DNA from: Schizochytrium sp. CCTCC M209059
Lineage: Eukaryota > Sar > Bigyra > Thraustochytrida > Thraustochytriidae
Length of the DNA: 64,000 bases
Reading direction: 5' to 3'
Assembly: GCA_000818945.1 (NCBI GenBank)
Contig: KN805441.1
Location: 1 to 64,000, forward strand
The translations under genes and the position numbers were made by a program. Below, in pieces: positions 20,378 to 30,645 of the stretch (position 1 is the stretch's first letter; each line of letters opens with the position of its first letter). The notes beneath the pieces are model-generated. The model saw nothing but the letters and a program-made list of their open reading frames with translations. It was not told the origin of the DNA and ran no database searches.

Positions 20378-21922
20378 TCACAGAGGCAGATCTTCGGGAC
20401 TTGACACCAAGATTGCCGGAGAGTCCGGAATGTCCTTGTCTTGAAATCGTGATGAGACGCGGCCGCGGGAAGACGAGAGCCCACTACGCGAGGAGATGCG
20501 CCTCTTCTCCTCCTCCTCTTCCTCCATCTCGTTTTCGTTTCCGTTTTTGTCATTGTCCTCCTCCTCTTCCTCGAGACCAATTTGATCTTCCCAGGAATCC
20601 ACGCTCCCACTCATCGGCTCGTCACTACGGACGCGCATGAGCGCCGCCAAAGGACCTTCGTGAACGCTGTAAGATGTCGAAGAGAGATGCTTGTCAAACG
20701 GGTCGAGATACTGCATGAGCGCGTAGCGGTGAGCCGAGCCGATACCGTGTCCATATGCCAAATTAAAGCCCGTGATATCGTTGCAACGCACACTTGTGCG
20801 GCGGAACTCGCCGACACTGTTGCCTTCCTCGTCCTCCTTCATAAAAGCCACGGCAGGAACCTCTACATCGCCGCAGTCGCCGCGATTCGCGACGGCGAGC
20901 CATGTAGACTCGGGCAAAAGGGCAAGCTTGGCAACCTCCTCTTTTTGCAAATTGAGATTGCTCCAGTCAAAGCCAGCAGGGCCAGTCAAGGCGTCTGCAG
21001 AGTAAACAAGCATGAGAAATTGAAGTTCTCGTGAAGGCAATACCTCTTGCCAGCAAGCGCGCAACTTGAGCGTTGAGGGCTTCACGCTGAGACCCGTTTC
21101 CTCCATGAACTCGCGCGAAGCCCCGGCCTCGAGCGACTCACGCGCCTCAACATGACCGCCGGGGAAAACCCACAAACCATTGTAGGTTCCACCCTTGTGT
21201 CGCGTCACGCGCTGGGTGATGATCAGGTGCGGCTCGCCCTCATACATGACGCGCGGAATGACCACCGCCGCCACGCGAACCACGGGAGACACGATGCCAC
21301 ACCGCATGAGCGGCTTCGTATACGCGTGATGACAGCGCATGAGCGTGCGAATGAGCGTACCAATTTTAGTTTGACGGTAAGAGTACGATCCAGCCGGGAC
21401 AATTTGCAAGGATAGGTCATCGGTGTCATCTTCGAGAGCGTCGAGCCAGTCAAACGCATGCACCGCCGAAATGGTCACATCAAAGGTCCTGGCGTCCTGG
21501 CGCACGACCAGAAGTGGGCGATTGATGGCAACTTCGGCGCGCCGGAACATGTCCAGGCCGTAGCGTGCCAACTCCATTTCTCCACTTGGCGTTTTCACGT
21601 ACACGACGGGCCGACGGTTCTCGAGAGGGCCGTCCATGAGGTCCAGCGGCAGCACCGGGTACGAGAGCTCGCGTTGCAGGGCATGCGGATTTGGGGAGAA
21701 ATGCGAGGCCCGCGAGCCGAGCTGCTCCGGTGTCGGCGGGGGTCTCGGTTGGACTTTGTCAAGGTGCGACAAGATGGTTTGCGACCCGTTCTTCCTCGAG
21801 TGCGACGGTGCCGTCGACGGCGTCAGCTCCAAGCCGCTCGGCTCTTCGGCCGCGCCGGACGGCTGCCGTCGCCGCGCCGCGCTCGTGCTGGCCCTGGAGA
21901 GTCCGGTCGGCGTCGTTGCCAT
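20378..21922 (-). CDS. Nudix hydrolase-domain protein
   Basis: A single exon of 514 residues starts at ATG 21922. The Nudix box is complete: GGHVEARESLEAGASREFME followed by ETGL, at about residues 257-280. It fits GX5EX7REUXEEXGU with all metal-binding Glu residues. The catalytic domain (about 210-400) starts VVRVAAVVIPRV and includes RHKGGTYNGLWVFPGG, typical of nucleotide-diphosphate or NAD(P)H/ADP-ribose-type substrates; the exact substrate cannot be read from the sequence. The first about 90 residues are Ser/Thr/Pro-rich and probably disordered. Residues 90-205 form an uncharacterised domain. The C-terminal about 90 residues are acidic, then Ser/Arg-rich. A TATATAAG element lies about 325 bp upstream on this strand. 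Large Nudix proteins with N-terminal extensions occur in many protists. Confidence 0.85.
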   Translation of the reverse strand: MATTPTGLSRASTSAARRRQPSGAAEEPSGLELTPSTAPSHSRKNGSQTILSHLDKVQPRPPPTPEQLGSRASHFSPNPHALQRELSYPVLPLDLMDGPLENRRPVVYVKTPSGEMELARYGLDMFRRAEVAINRPLLVVRQDARTFDVTISAVHAFDWLDALEDDTDDLSLQIVPAGSYSYRQTKIGTLIRTLMRCHHAYTKPLMRCGIVSPVVRVAAVVIPRVMYEGEPHLIITQRVTRHKGGTYNGLWVFPGGHVEARESLEAGASREFMEETGLSVKPSTLKLRACWQEVLPSRELQFLMLVYSADALTGPAGFDWSNLNLQKEEVAKLALLPESTWLAVANRGDCGDVEVPAVAFMKEDEEGNSVGEFRRTSVRCNDITGFNLAYGHGIGSAHRYALMQYLDPFDKHLSSTSYSVHEGPLAALMRVRSDEPMSGSVDSWEDQIGLEEEEEDNDKNGNENEMEEEEEEKRRISSRSGLSSSRGRVSSRFQDKDIPDSPAILVSSPEDLPL

Positions 21923-23243
21923 CCTGGCGTTTCCTTTCTCCGCTCTTTTCTCTCCTTTCCCTTCCCTTGCGCGCGAGCCCGCCTCGCCTTCTCGCAGCTT
22001 ATCCTCTTTCTCCCTGTCGCCCTCCTCGTATGCTCGCGCTCTTGGCCGAGCTCGCGCTCGCGATCTCTGGACAGGTTGCGGCTCTGAATGGCCTTTTGCA
22101 CGTGCTGCGCGCTCGCCCGGCCATGGTGGCTGGCACGTGCAAAGCAGGCTGCGCTTTATTTACGCTCTTCAAAAAATAGTTCCCGGCCTCCGTATACGCC
22201 ACTTGCGTCCTGCGATAGCCCACTGTGCGCGCCGCGCCGCCACTGACTTATATACCTTCACTTCCTACTCTGCCACTACAACACAACGCCCCCGCGGGCC
22301 TCGTGCGTCATCACACCGCCGGAGATGCGCCCGCCCCCCCTCCGCCGCCTCGCAGCACGCGCCGCGCCGCTGCCGGCCGCAGCCAGCTCCAGGCAGGCGG
22401 GCGGGCATGCTGCCTCCGCGCGCCGCGGCCTGCGCCCGCCGCGCGGGGTCTCAGCTCAGCTCAGCTTGCCCTGGCGCTCCTCGTTCTCGTCGCCGGCGCA
22501 GTAAGTCGAACACAAGCCACGCAAGCTAGCTGAGCTAGTTATAGCTGGCTAAGCCAAGCTACGAAGCCGAGGTTGGGACGCGCTGCGCTGCGCTCGCGAA
22601 CGCGAACGCAAACGCACTCGCGGACGCACACGCGGACGCGAGCGCCGCACGCGACTGCGCGCTGGCCGGTTCGTCCTCGGCCCTCGGCGCCCGTGTCGAC
22701 GCGGCGCCGGCGGCGCTGCTGCCGCGCAGCGAGGAGTCGCAGAGCGCGCCCTTGAGAAACGAGGGGTGTGCGCCTTGTAATGGGAAGCCCGCCTCGCGGT
22801 CCGCAAGGCCTGAAAAGCTGTATGAGCCTTTGCAAGATTTCCGCCGCGCAAGGGGGCCTCGTGTGCTGGCTGCCGGGCGATTCGACTCGAGAATGCGGCC
22901 GCCTTGATGGCAGTGGATGCATGGTTGGAGTCGAATATCGGTCGGAGGACGCACGCAAAGGGGGATGTGGGTGGAGAGAGAGATTGTGTAATTTGCAAAT
23001 TAGGACACAGAGAGAAGAATGACGCTGGATCCGAGTCCATCGACGCGTCGCCTTGCCACCCTTTTCAGCTCGCTTTTCTTCCCCTTACTGGATCTAGGGG
23101 TCAAGTGGAAAAGTGATCTGATGGGGGGAAAAGGGAAGGGGGACGGCTGTTGGCTAGAAAAAGTTGCATCCGCCGCCTCTTCTTTCCCTTTGTTAGTTCA
23201 TTTGCCATCGCTTGGACTGAACTCGAAGCTAGGATGGCAGGTT
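21923..23243. other. Intergenic region, promoter of the Nudix gene, no gene seen
   Basis: This is GC-rich sequence with CGAACG/CGGACG repeats around 22590-22650. No frame shows a recognisable domain. Confidence 0.4.
22247..22254 (-). promoter_or_regulatory. Candidate TATA box of the Nudix gene
   Basis: TATATAAG reads on the minus strand about 325 bp before the ATG at 21922, in a GC-rich background. It is a chance match in principle; the implied 5' leader would be about 290 bases. Confidence 0.3.
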
Positions 23244-23720
23244 AACTTGACGAAAGGAGTCGAGTCGTAGCAGAGACGAAGTTCTCCGGGCGTTCGCCCC
23301 CCTTTTCCCCCTCATCCAATAAATTGGAGAACGACAGAATAACTCGACGCACGGAGTTGAGCCGTAGCAGAGACAAAAAATATCCAAGCGATCACCTCCT
23401 TTTCACCCTCGTCCTATGTTGGAAAACGGCAGGATAACTCGACGAAAGGAGTCGAGTCGTAGCAGAGACGAAGTTCTCCGGGCGTTCGCCCCCATTTTTC
23501 CCCTCATCCAATAAATTGGAGAACGACAGAATAACTCGACGAAAGGAGTTATGTCATAGCAGAGAAAAAATTCAACTCCAAACAATCTTTTTCCTCCTCT
23601 CACCTCCTCTACTAAATTGGAAAACGACAGAATAACTCGACGCACGGAGTTGAGCCGTAGCAGAGACGTAAATATCCAAACGATCGCCCTCTTTTTATCC
23701 TAATAAACCAAAGAACGTCT
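23244..23720. repeat. Five tandem repeats of about 97 bp with a conserved hairpin
   Basis: Units start at about 23244, 23341, 23436, 23533 and 23633, each opening aactcgacgaaaggagtcga or a variant and closing near aattggagaacgacagaat. Units 1 and 3 are nearly identical, and units 2 and 5 share the cgcacggagttgagccg variant. The head of each unit can fold: ACTCGAC pairs with GTCGAGT around a 7-base loop. In the variant units GTTGAGC keeps most of the stem through a G-U wobble. The body is T/C-rich with conserved tccaataaattgg or tactaaattgg. There is no open frame or known family. Confidence 0.85.
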
Positions 23721-24369
23721 TGGCGAACTACTCCTTTGATTCATTCTTGCAAGAAAACCAGACTTTTCTGTCTTGGTGAGAACCTTTGACCGAATTTTTT
23801 TTTTAATCTTAGATCCAAATCTTTTCATCATTGTGGCCGCCAGCCAGCCCAGCGCAAAAGCTCATTTTCCTTTTTCAAAAACGAACGAGTGAGATCGTGC
23901 TGGATCTCGTGTGTGCAGCATTAGAAAAACAGAGAGATTCGCTCTCTCTCCCCCAAGAACACGGGTTCGGAACTAAGCTTGATGTCCCGCTCTCCCGGCC
24001 AATTGGACAACATGAAAAAAAAAAGAAAAAAAAAAGGGGAAGGGGGGAAGCTTGAGACAGAAAAGTGACCAGTCCCCTTGCAGTCTCTGGGCTTTGTCGC
24101 CTTTTCTCTGATCAGCATTCCCCAGCTTGCGAGCGACTGCGAGCGGGAGAAAGATCATGCTTGTTTACCTTCTCTTTTTTTTCAATGTTTACCTTCTCTT
24201 TTTTTTTTGGGGGGGGGGGGGGGGTCCCTTTCTTGCGCTATTTATACCTCATTTGACGATTCGGAACAAGCTGAAACCAAATATTCTTTTAGATGAAAAG
24301 AACGAGAATTGATCATTACACGCATGGATCTTTTACACGCAAGCGATACAGAGACAAACGTCTCATGTT
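23721..24369. other. Intergenic region with A, T and G homopolymer runs
   Basis: The only notable content is an A-rich run at about 24014-24040 and T-run/G-run tracts at about 24190-24226. It is the presumed 3' region of the minus-strand antiporter gene that ends at 24370. Confidence 0.5.
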
Positions 24370-26892
24370 TTACACAGAAGCAATGGCCTTGTTGCCGTCG
24401 TTGTTGCTGTTGCTGCTCGCAGATGCATCAGCGTCAGCGTCTTCGACCTCGTCGTTACCCTCGTAGAGATTTGCGTCAGACCCGGCCGAAGTGGACTGGT
24501 CCTCCGAAGCGGCGCGACGAGTCGCTTCCTTGAGCTCACGAAGTTTGGCGTCCTTTGTGATGAGCAGGTAAAGTTCGAGAAAAGGATCAAGACGACCGCT
24601 CGCGCCACGCGTGGGGGCGCTCATAATAAAGCACAGGACAATTGTGACGATAATTCCGACACCCATCGCGACACCCGTCGAGTACGAACCCACACCCACG
24701 GGGATAGTGCCGACAATGATGCTAATGACGCCCGCAGTGAGCGCGTACGGGGCCTGGGTACGCACATGGCGCTGGAGGTCGCAACGGCTGGCCAAACAGC
24801 TGAGCACGGTCGTGTCGCTAATGGGCGAGCAGTGATCACCAAGCACCGAACCGGCCAGAACAGCAGCAATTGTGCCGTAAAAGATGTTGAGGTCGCCGTC
24901 GCTTGCAATCCAAGCAGGCTGCGTCACGAGCGGAAAGACGATGGTCATGACGGACCAGCTCGAGCCCGTGGCAATAGCCATAAATGCCGAGATAATAAAG
25001 GTAATCGTGGGAAGGTAATCCACGTTGAGGCCGCTGGTGATGGCCCGCGAGAACAGACGATCGCACCCGACGGTCGTCATGATTGATCCCATGGTCCACG
25101 CGAGGACGAGGACAATAACGGCCGGAAAGAGCGTTGTAAGTCCCATCAAAAAGTACTCAAAGCTCTCCACCGGCGACAGGAGCGGGCGTGCAATGTTGTC
25201 GTTCGTCGTCGCGTCGCCATCAGCCGATTCGGCACCGTTGCTGCTGGCAGCGCCGCGAGTGTCCTCCTCCGAGAGGGTCTTGCCGGCAGCAACCTTGTCG
25301 TCGACAGCCTGTTCGGTCGCCTCGGGGCCCTTGGACGAAGTCGAGGAGGAGGAGGAGGAGGAGGTCGTCTCGTTTTTAGACTTGCACGGGCGCACGAGCT
25401 CCCACAGGCCGCGGGGCGTCGGGATCGCCAGGCGGCCATTCTTGACGAATTGCACCATGTACAGGACCATGGCACACACTGCGGCTCCCACCGTACCGAT
25501 GAGGAGCGCCGAATACGAGTCCGAGTTCTGAATCACAGTGAGGAAATCAGCGTCCGCATCCGAGGCGCTGCGGCCTGTAGTGACCAATACCCAAAACACG
25601 AGGAGGACCAGAACAGCAATGGGCAAGAGCATGTTGTACGCGTAGCGGGGGACGCCCTTCTTCGGCTGGATATCATTTGTGAGGCCGGCGGCGCCGTCGA
25701 AGGCGCCCTCGCCGCCATCGGTGCGACCCGAAATGAAGAGCTTGCGCTCCGCGACGAGCATGGGGCCAAAGTCGCGCTGCATGAGCGCCAGACTGAGCTG
25801 AAAGACGATGAGGTAGATCGGATAGTACCGGTATGCAATGGTCTCGAGGAAAATGGCGTAGGCACTGGAGGGGAGGCCTTCGGGACTCGTGCCGCCGTTG
25901 CTCTCTGTGATACGGTCTAGCTCCGTCTGGATCAGCGAGACCTCAAAGCCAACCCAGCTGGAAATGGGCGAGATGCTGGCAATCGGGGCGCTGGTGGCGT
26001 CAGTAATCCATGCCGTCTTCTCGCGGCTGACAAAATTGTCGAGAATAGGGCGCATTGTGTTGCCGATCACGAGCGTGTTGGTGTAGTCGTCAAAGAAAAT
26101 GAGGACGCCGCTGGCCATGGCGATAACCTGCGCCCAGCGCGCATTGCGTGCGAACTTGACAATGGTGGCGGAGAGACCGTCCATGCCGCCAGTGCGCTGC
26201 ATCATGGCCACAAGGCCCGAGAGGAAGAGCGAAAAGAGAATAACAAACTGGTGGCTGCTGTCGGCGACGGCCTCGAGCAGGTAGGTTTGAAAGGTGTCGA
26301 TAAAGCCTTGGCGCAGGTCTCCGGCCACCATGCAGGCGCCCACAAAGATGCCCAAAATGAGGGCGATCTCCACCTTTTGCAGAGTGACGGCGACAAAGAG
26401 CACAATGATGAGCGGGACGATCGACGCGCCGGCGTTGATGGCCTGAGCCGAGGCGTCGCCGCTGGTGGTCACGTCTGCGTCGGCGAAGGTGCTGTCCAGC
26501 GAGAGGTCGGCGCTCACGGTGACAAGTCCCGTGTGATCCACAGTGACGTCACCCATGTCGATGCTGTCGGGAAGGATCCGCGATTCGTTGAGTGCCTCGG
26601 AGCCGGTGCTGTACTCTTGTCCGTCCAAAAAGAGGCGCCAGTAGAGCGCGTCGCCCTGGGCATACTCTGTGTCGAGTTCGCTCCATTCGAGCGCGGCCGT
26701 GACGGCAAAGGCCTCATCTTTGAAGAGCGTCGTGTACGCGATTTCCACCGAGGCGCTGGGCGCGTACAGGATGGGCTCCGCCCGCGCGGCGGTGGCCAGC
26801 ATCAGCGTTATGGCCGCGGTGGCCAGCATCGCCGACACCATCATCATCTTCTTGCTGTTGCTTGCAGTCTTCCTCGCCGCAGCTGTTCGCAT
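24370..26892 (-). CDS. NhaC-family Na+/H+ antiporter, paralogue 1
   Basis: This is a single exon of 840 residues from ATG 26892. A signal peptide is visible (basic start, then MLATAAITLMLATAARA). Residues of about 40-140 form an extracytosolic domain (ILYAPSASVEIAYTTLFKDE, YAQGDALYWRLFLDG) shared with the paralogue at 30646-32934. From about residue 155 there are roughly 12 membrane segments of the NhaC type. Conserved family motifs include FFDDYTNTLVIGNTMRPILD, ISPISSWVG and GDHCSPISDTTVLS. The long loop of about 500-570 is Ser/Glu-rich and probably cytosolic. NhaC proteins exchange sodium for protons across the membrane; a signal peptide points to the secretory pathway and plasma membrane or an endomembrane. 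The C-terminus is acidic and Asn/Ser-rich. It lies in the same orientation as its paralogue, about 3.8 kb away. Related carriers move other ions or organic anions, so the substrate is inferred. Confidence 0.85.
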   Translation of the reverse strand: MRTAAARKTASNSKKMMMVSAMLATAAITLMLATAARAEPILYAPSASVEIAYTTLFKDEAFAVTAALEWSELDTEYAQGDALYWRLFLDGQEYSTGSEALNESRILPDSIDMGDVTVDHTGLVTVSADLSLDSTFADADVTTSGDASAQAINAGASIVPLIIVLFVAVTLQKVEIALILGIFVGACMVAGDLRQGFIDTFQTYLLEAVADSSHQFVILFSLFLSGLVAMMQRTGGMDGLSATIVKFARNARWAQVIAMASGVLIFFDDYTNTLVIGNTMRPILDNFVSREKTAWITDATSAPIASISPISSWVGFEVSLIQTELDRITESNGGTSPEGLPSSAYAIFLETIAYRYYPIYLIVFQLSLALMQRDFGPMLVAERKLFISGRTDGGEGAFDGAAGLTNDIQPKKGVPRYAYNMLLPIAVLVLLVFWVLVTTGRSASDADADFLTVIQNSDSYSALLIGTVGAAVCAMVLYMVQFVKNGRLAIPTPRGLWELVRPCKSKNETTSSSSSSSTSSKGPEATEQAVDDKVAAGKTLSEEDTRGAASSNGAESADGDATTNDNIARPLLSPVESFEYFLMGLTTLFPAVIVLVLAWTMGSIMTTVGCDRLFSRAITSGLNVDYLPTITFIISAFMAIATGSSWSVMTIVFPLVTQPAWIASDGDLNIFYGTIAAVLAGSVLGDHCSPISDTTVLSCLASRCDLQRHVRTQAPYALTAGVISIIVGTIPVGVGSYSTGVAMGVGIIVTIVLCFIMSAPTRGASGRLDPFLELYLLITKDAKLRELKEATRRAASEDQSTSAGSDANLYEGNDEVEDADADASASSNSNNDGNKAIASV

Positions 26893-28133
26893 TCAAGTTC
26901 TGCTGGCCTCGGTGGTCGCTGGCGAGGCTTGTCTGCTGCGCGTCGCTCCTTCCTTCCTTTCTTCCTTTCTTCCTTCCTGTTTCCTCTGTCTTCCTCTCTG
27001 CGTTCTCTCCCTCACGCCCTCTCTCAGTGCGGAGAAAGTAGCCAGAGAGCGTGCGTGCGTGCGTGCGGTGCGGTGCGGTGCGGTGCGGTGCGATGCGATG
27101 CGAAGGAGCGTGCGTCAGCGTCGCACAACTTGCTTTGCTTTGCTTTGCTTTGCTTTTGCTTTTGCTTTGCGCCGGCCGACGAACAGATGGATGGATGGAT
27201 GGATGGAAGGATGGATGGATGGATCAATGCTCGTCTGTCCTGTTTGGTCTGTCTCCTCGTTCGTCTGTCTACTAAAAGTCAGCCTGGTTGTTCGCGTGGT
27301 GCGCTCGTTCGTCCGCGTCTGCAGCTGTTGCACTGCGTGCGTCGGCTCGGCCAACCGACAGCGATAAGAAATGCAAGATCAAAGTAATGGCCCCGTGACG
27401 CTCTCCGTCGCTCCGCGATGCCTTTGCTCCGCGATGCTCCGTGTCTGTCCTTCGCGCTAGGCCGGCGCTGGCTGCCGCAGGCGGTTCCGCTCGCGCTGTA
27501 GTGGTGGTTTGTTTGGCAAGCCAGCTGGGCCCGACCGAGGCCTGGACGCCGCGCTCCGCTTCAAAAGTGGGCGCCGGCGTTGCCCTGCGCGTGCGTGCGT
27601 CCGGGCGTCCGGGCGTGCGTGCGAGCGTGCGTGGCAGCAATACGAGCAACAGCGCGCGACAGAGCGAGCACGCGAGCGCGCGGGGCTCGAGCCTCGTTGC
27701 AGGTTTTGCTTTTGCTTTTGCTTTGGATTGGAATTTGGATTTGAATTCGCACTGGAATGGGATGCCGAGTTTGAATTCTGGGATCCCGCGTTTGAATCCT
27801 GCCAGCTCTTCGCGGTCCTGCCAAAGATCGATCGCCTCGCCTCGCCTCGCCTCGCCCCGGCGGCCGCGCCGCGACGCCAGGGCGGGCAGCGTCGGCCAGC
27901 GGCTGGCGGAGGCACGCGGCGCGCGNNNNNNNNNNNNNNNNNNNNNNNNNNNNNNNNNNNNNCTGACTGGCTCGCGCCGAGGAGGGCCCCGCCATGGCTC
28001 GGAAGCGAACTCGTCGCTGCGCCGCGCCGGCCAGATAGTGAACGAATTTCAAAAACCTGGTCCCGCTGAGTCTCTGCCTGCAGCTGCCATTACAGTCATC
28101 ACTTGCAGCTTGCTCGCCCAAGCAAGCAAGCAA

Positions 28134-28173
<40 letters not shown>

Positions 28174-30645
28174 GCGAGCAAGCATGCACGCAAGCATGCA
28201 CGCAAGCACGCCCTCCGCAAGTTGACCTTCAGACGGCGAGGCGCGAACGCGCGGCAGGCGACGCCCGCAGGCCGCCGGTCGCTCCGAACGGACCCGCGCG
28301 AGCCACCCGTGGCGCCTCCTCGCCTCGCCGCCCTCCAGTTCCTCTCCGCCCTGCTTCGGCGCGGCGCGTGGCAGCGCGGCAGCGGCCAGTCGTGCTCTTT
28401 GTGAACCGAGCGAGCCCTTCCTCCCTCCCAGGCTGCGGCTCTCTGTCTGTCTGTCACTCGCTTCCGTCCCCTTGCTCGTGCGAGGCGGCTTGGAGTTGGA
28501 ATTGGCTTGGCTTGGAGTTGACTTGGCTTGGCTTTGGCGTGGCTAGGAGTTGGCTTGGCTTGGAGTTGGCTTGGCTTGGAGTTGGCTTGGCGTGACTTGG
28601 CGTGACTTGGCGTGGCTTGGCTTGGATTGGCTTGGCTTGGCTTGGCTTGGCTCGACCTGGCCTGCCTGCATTCGCCGCGTGCGCCTGCGTGCCGAGGACG
28701 CGAGCTGACTCGGCCGGGCTGACGAGGCGGGTCCGAACAGCGGGCCAGGGGACTCAAGGCGGGACCAGGCTTGCGGAAGCCCGGCAGAGGCCGCGGTGGC
28801 TCTCTCTCCCCCTCTCTCTCGCTGCACCAGGAGAGGGGAACGAAGGGCGGCACAGCGCGGCGGCTCCTGGCGGCCGACCAAGATAAGATGCTGGAAGCGC
28901 ACAGCTGCCTCGTCTTGCCTCGGTAAACTTCGCGCCGGACGCGAAACGCGCGAGAAAGCCAGGAATCGAGCAGTGCAGCCGAGGCCGCTGCAAACGAAAC
29001 TCGTGGAGGCCGCCTTTCCTTGTTGGCGGCAGCGGCGCAGGCAAAACGGCACGAGACTGACTGACTGACTGACTGACTGACTGACCTGACCTGACCCACT
29101 TTTCCCATCTCTGCCTCCTCTTTTTCTTTCTTTTTTTCCTCTCCCTGTGTGATGTGATAGATAATGCGTGAGGGGTCAGTGTGTTTTCGTCCCCCGAGTC
29201 CGTCCCAACTGCAGTGGAAAAGAAAAAAACAGGGCACGTCGCGCGGCAATTTGCGTGGCTGGAGGTACAGCTGCTGCTATAAATAACCACACGCTGCCAT
29301 GACAAGATGTGCACCGCCTGCAGCTGCACCTGCGCACGCCCGGGAGAGAGGGGGCGAGGCCAGGCGAAGACCGAGACGCGATGGGAGCAGTGGAGAGAGA
29401 CGCGGCGGCGACCGCAGCCGGGGCAGGACAGCCAGCCATTCTCGAGGTTTTCAGTGGTCGCCGTTTCGCGCTGACGTAATGCAATTGGCAGGCGCAGGCG
29501 GGACGATTGGCCGACAGACGAGCCTCAGGCAATCTACCGTGGTTGGTCGGGGGCGTGTAGCGGCGCCGCTTCCTCAAGAGTCGGGACGCTTCCTGTCATC
29601 CAGATCAAATAGCAACCACAAGGCAGCTTTTGGGCCAGGCCTCTGCATTGGCTGGATGCTGACAGCTGCCGCTGGCTGCGCAAAAATCGTATTGCCTCGC
29701 TACCATGAAGCATGTCCACCATGACTTCAGACGCGCGAGTTGCCAGCGAACTGCCAATTATCGATCGATGGCGACCAAAAATAAAAATAAAAATCGCTCT
29801 TCCAACTCATAAGGCGCAGCAGGGAGCCAGCCTCTGTTGTTGCTCAGCACTGATCCCTCTTCGCTTTTCGTGTAGCTGCCATGGAAAGCCGGGGCCATGA
29901 TTGAAAGCCACTAGCATCATTACCATGCATGCAGTGTTGAACCCGTCACACAAAAGAGGCACTCATTGTTTCTCCTGTCGTTCTTTCGTTCTGGTCATCA
30001 CCCACGCACTCGATTCTTGGCGAGTCGTCATCGCTGGAGGGAAAAGATAAACAAACAAGACAGTGGGACCGAGCTATTCTGAACTGAGCTGAACAGAACT
30101 GGAATACATTGACTCACGTCACAAATCTCCTGCTTCTTCTGTCGCGGTTGAAACGGGCATGGCACATCGTGCCCCCACCCACCCACGCACTTTTTCTGTT
30201 CTTCCCCAAGCATGGCTCGAGACATCAACGAAGAGACAATAATGAAAAGCAACTATTATTTGGGGAATTGGTGTGAGGGGTGCCTTTTGCTACGCAAGCC
30301 TTGCCTGCCTCGAGGCCCTCCTCCTTTCCCTTTGCGGGACGCAAACCCACCTCGCTTTGCGCCAGACGGAGCTTCTTCGCGGCCTCGACCAAGCTCGGAT
30401 AAAACTTCGTCCGGAGCGGTTCACGGTCGATCCTCTTTGCGCGGCGGCAGATGAACGAGACCCACAAAAACGCGGCTGAGGCCTTCCTTGCAAGGCACGA
30501 GACGCAAGCAAGTCAAAATGATTTCGGTCGCCAAAAACGTCCTGGTTTTTGTTTGATTAACATCACAGAAAAGAGTAAAACATGAATTAGATGGGATGGA
30601 TGAACGAACGAAAGGGAGAGGGAACATGAAGGAAAGCACACAAAC
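26893..30645. other. Repeat-rich spacer between the two antiporter genes
   Basis: This 3.75-kb stretch holds GGTGC tandems (about 27060-27100), TTTGC tandems (27130-27175), ATGG tandems (27187-27225), AAGC tandems (28110-28175), CTTGG-type tandems (28490-28660) and ACTG tandems (29055-29086). There is a TATAAATA element at 29277-29284 (+) with no gene I recognise after it. Long open frames on both strands are repeat-driven. It includes the antiporter 1 promoter and the antiporter 2 3' region. Confidence 0.5.
27926..27962. other. Assembly gap (37 N)
   Basis: A run of 37 unknown bases lies between GC-rich low-complexity flanks. The true length of the gap may differ from the number of Ns. Confidence 0.98.

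Noticed and set aside
23244..23720. CRISPR array or transposon terminal repeats
   Set aside because: The spacer parts are themselves related between units, and there is no transposase or target duplication.
27441..29249. Long frames of 384 (+) and 562 (-) codons spanning the N gap
   Set aside because: They are made of repeat-coded Ala/Arg/Ser/Gln/Lys runs and cross unknown bases.
29277..29724. Small gene after the TATAAATA element (29299-29724, +)
   Set aside because: The ATG is only 15 bases from the element, the composition is Arg/Gly low complexity and no domain is seen.
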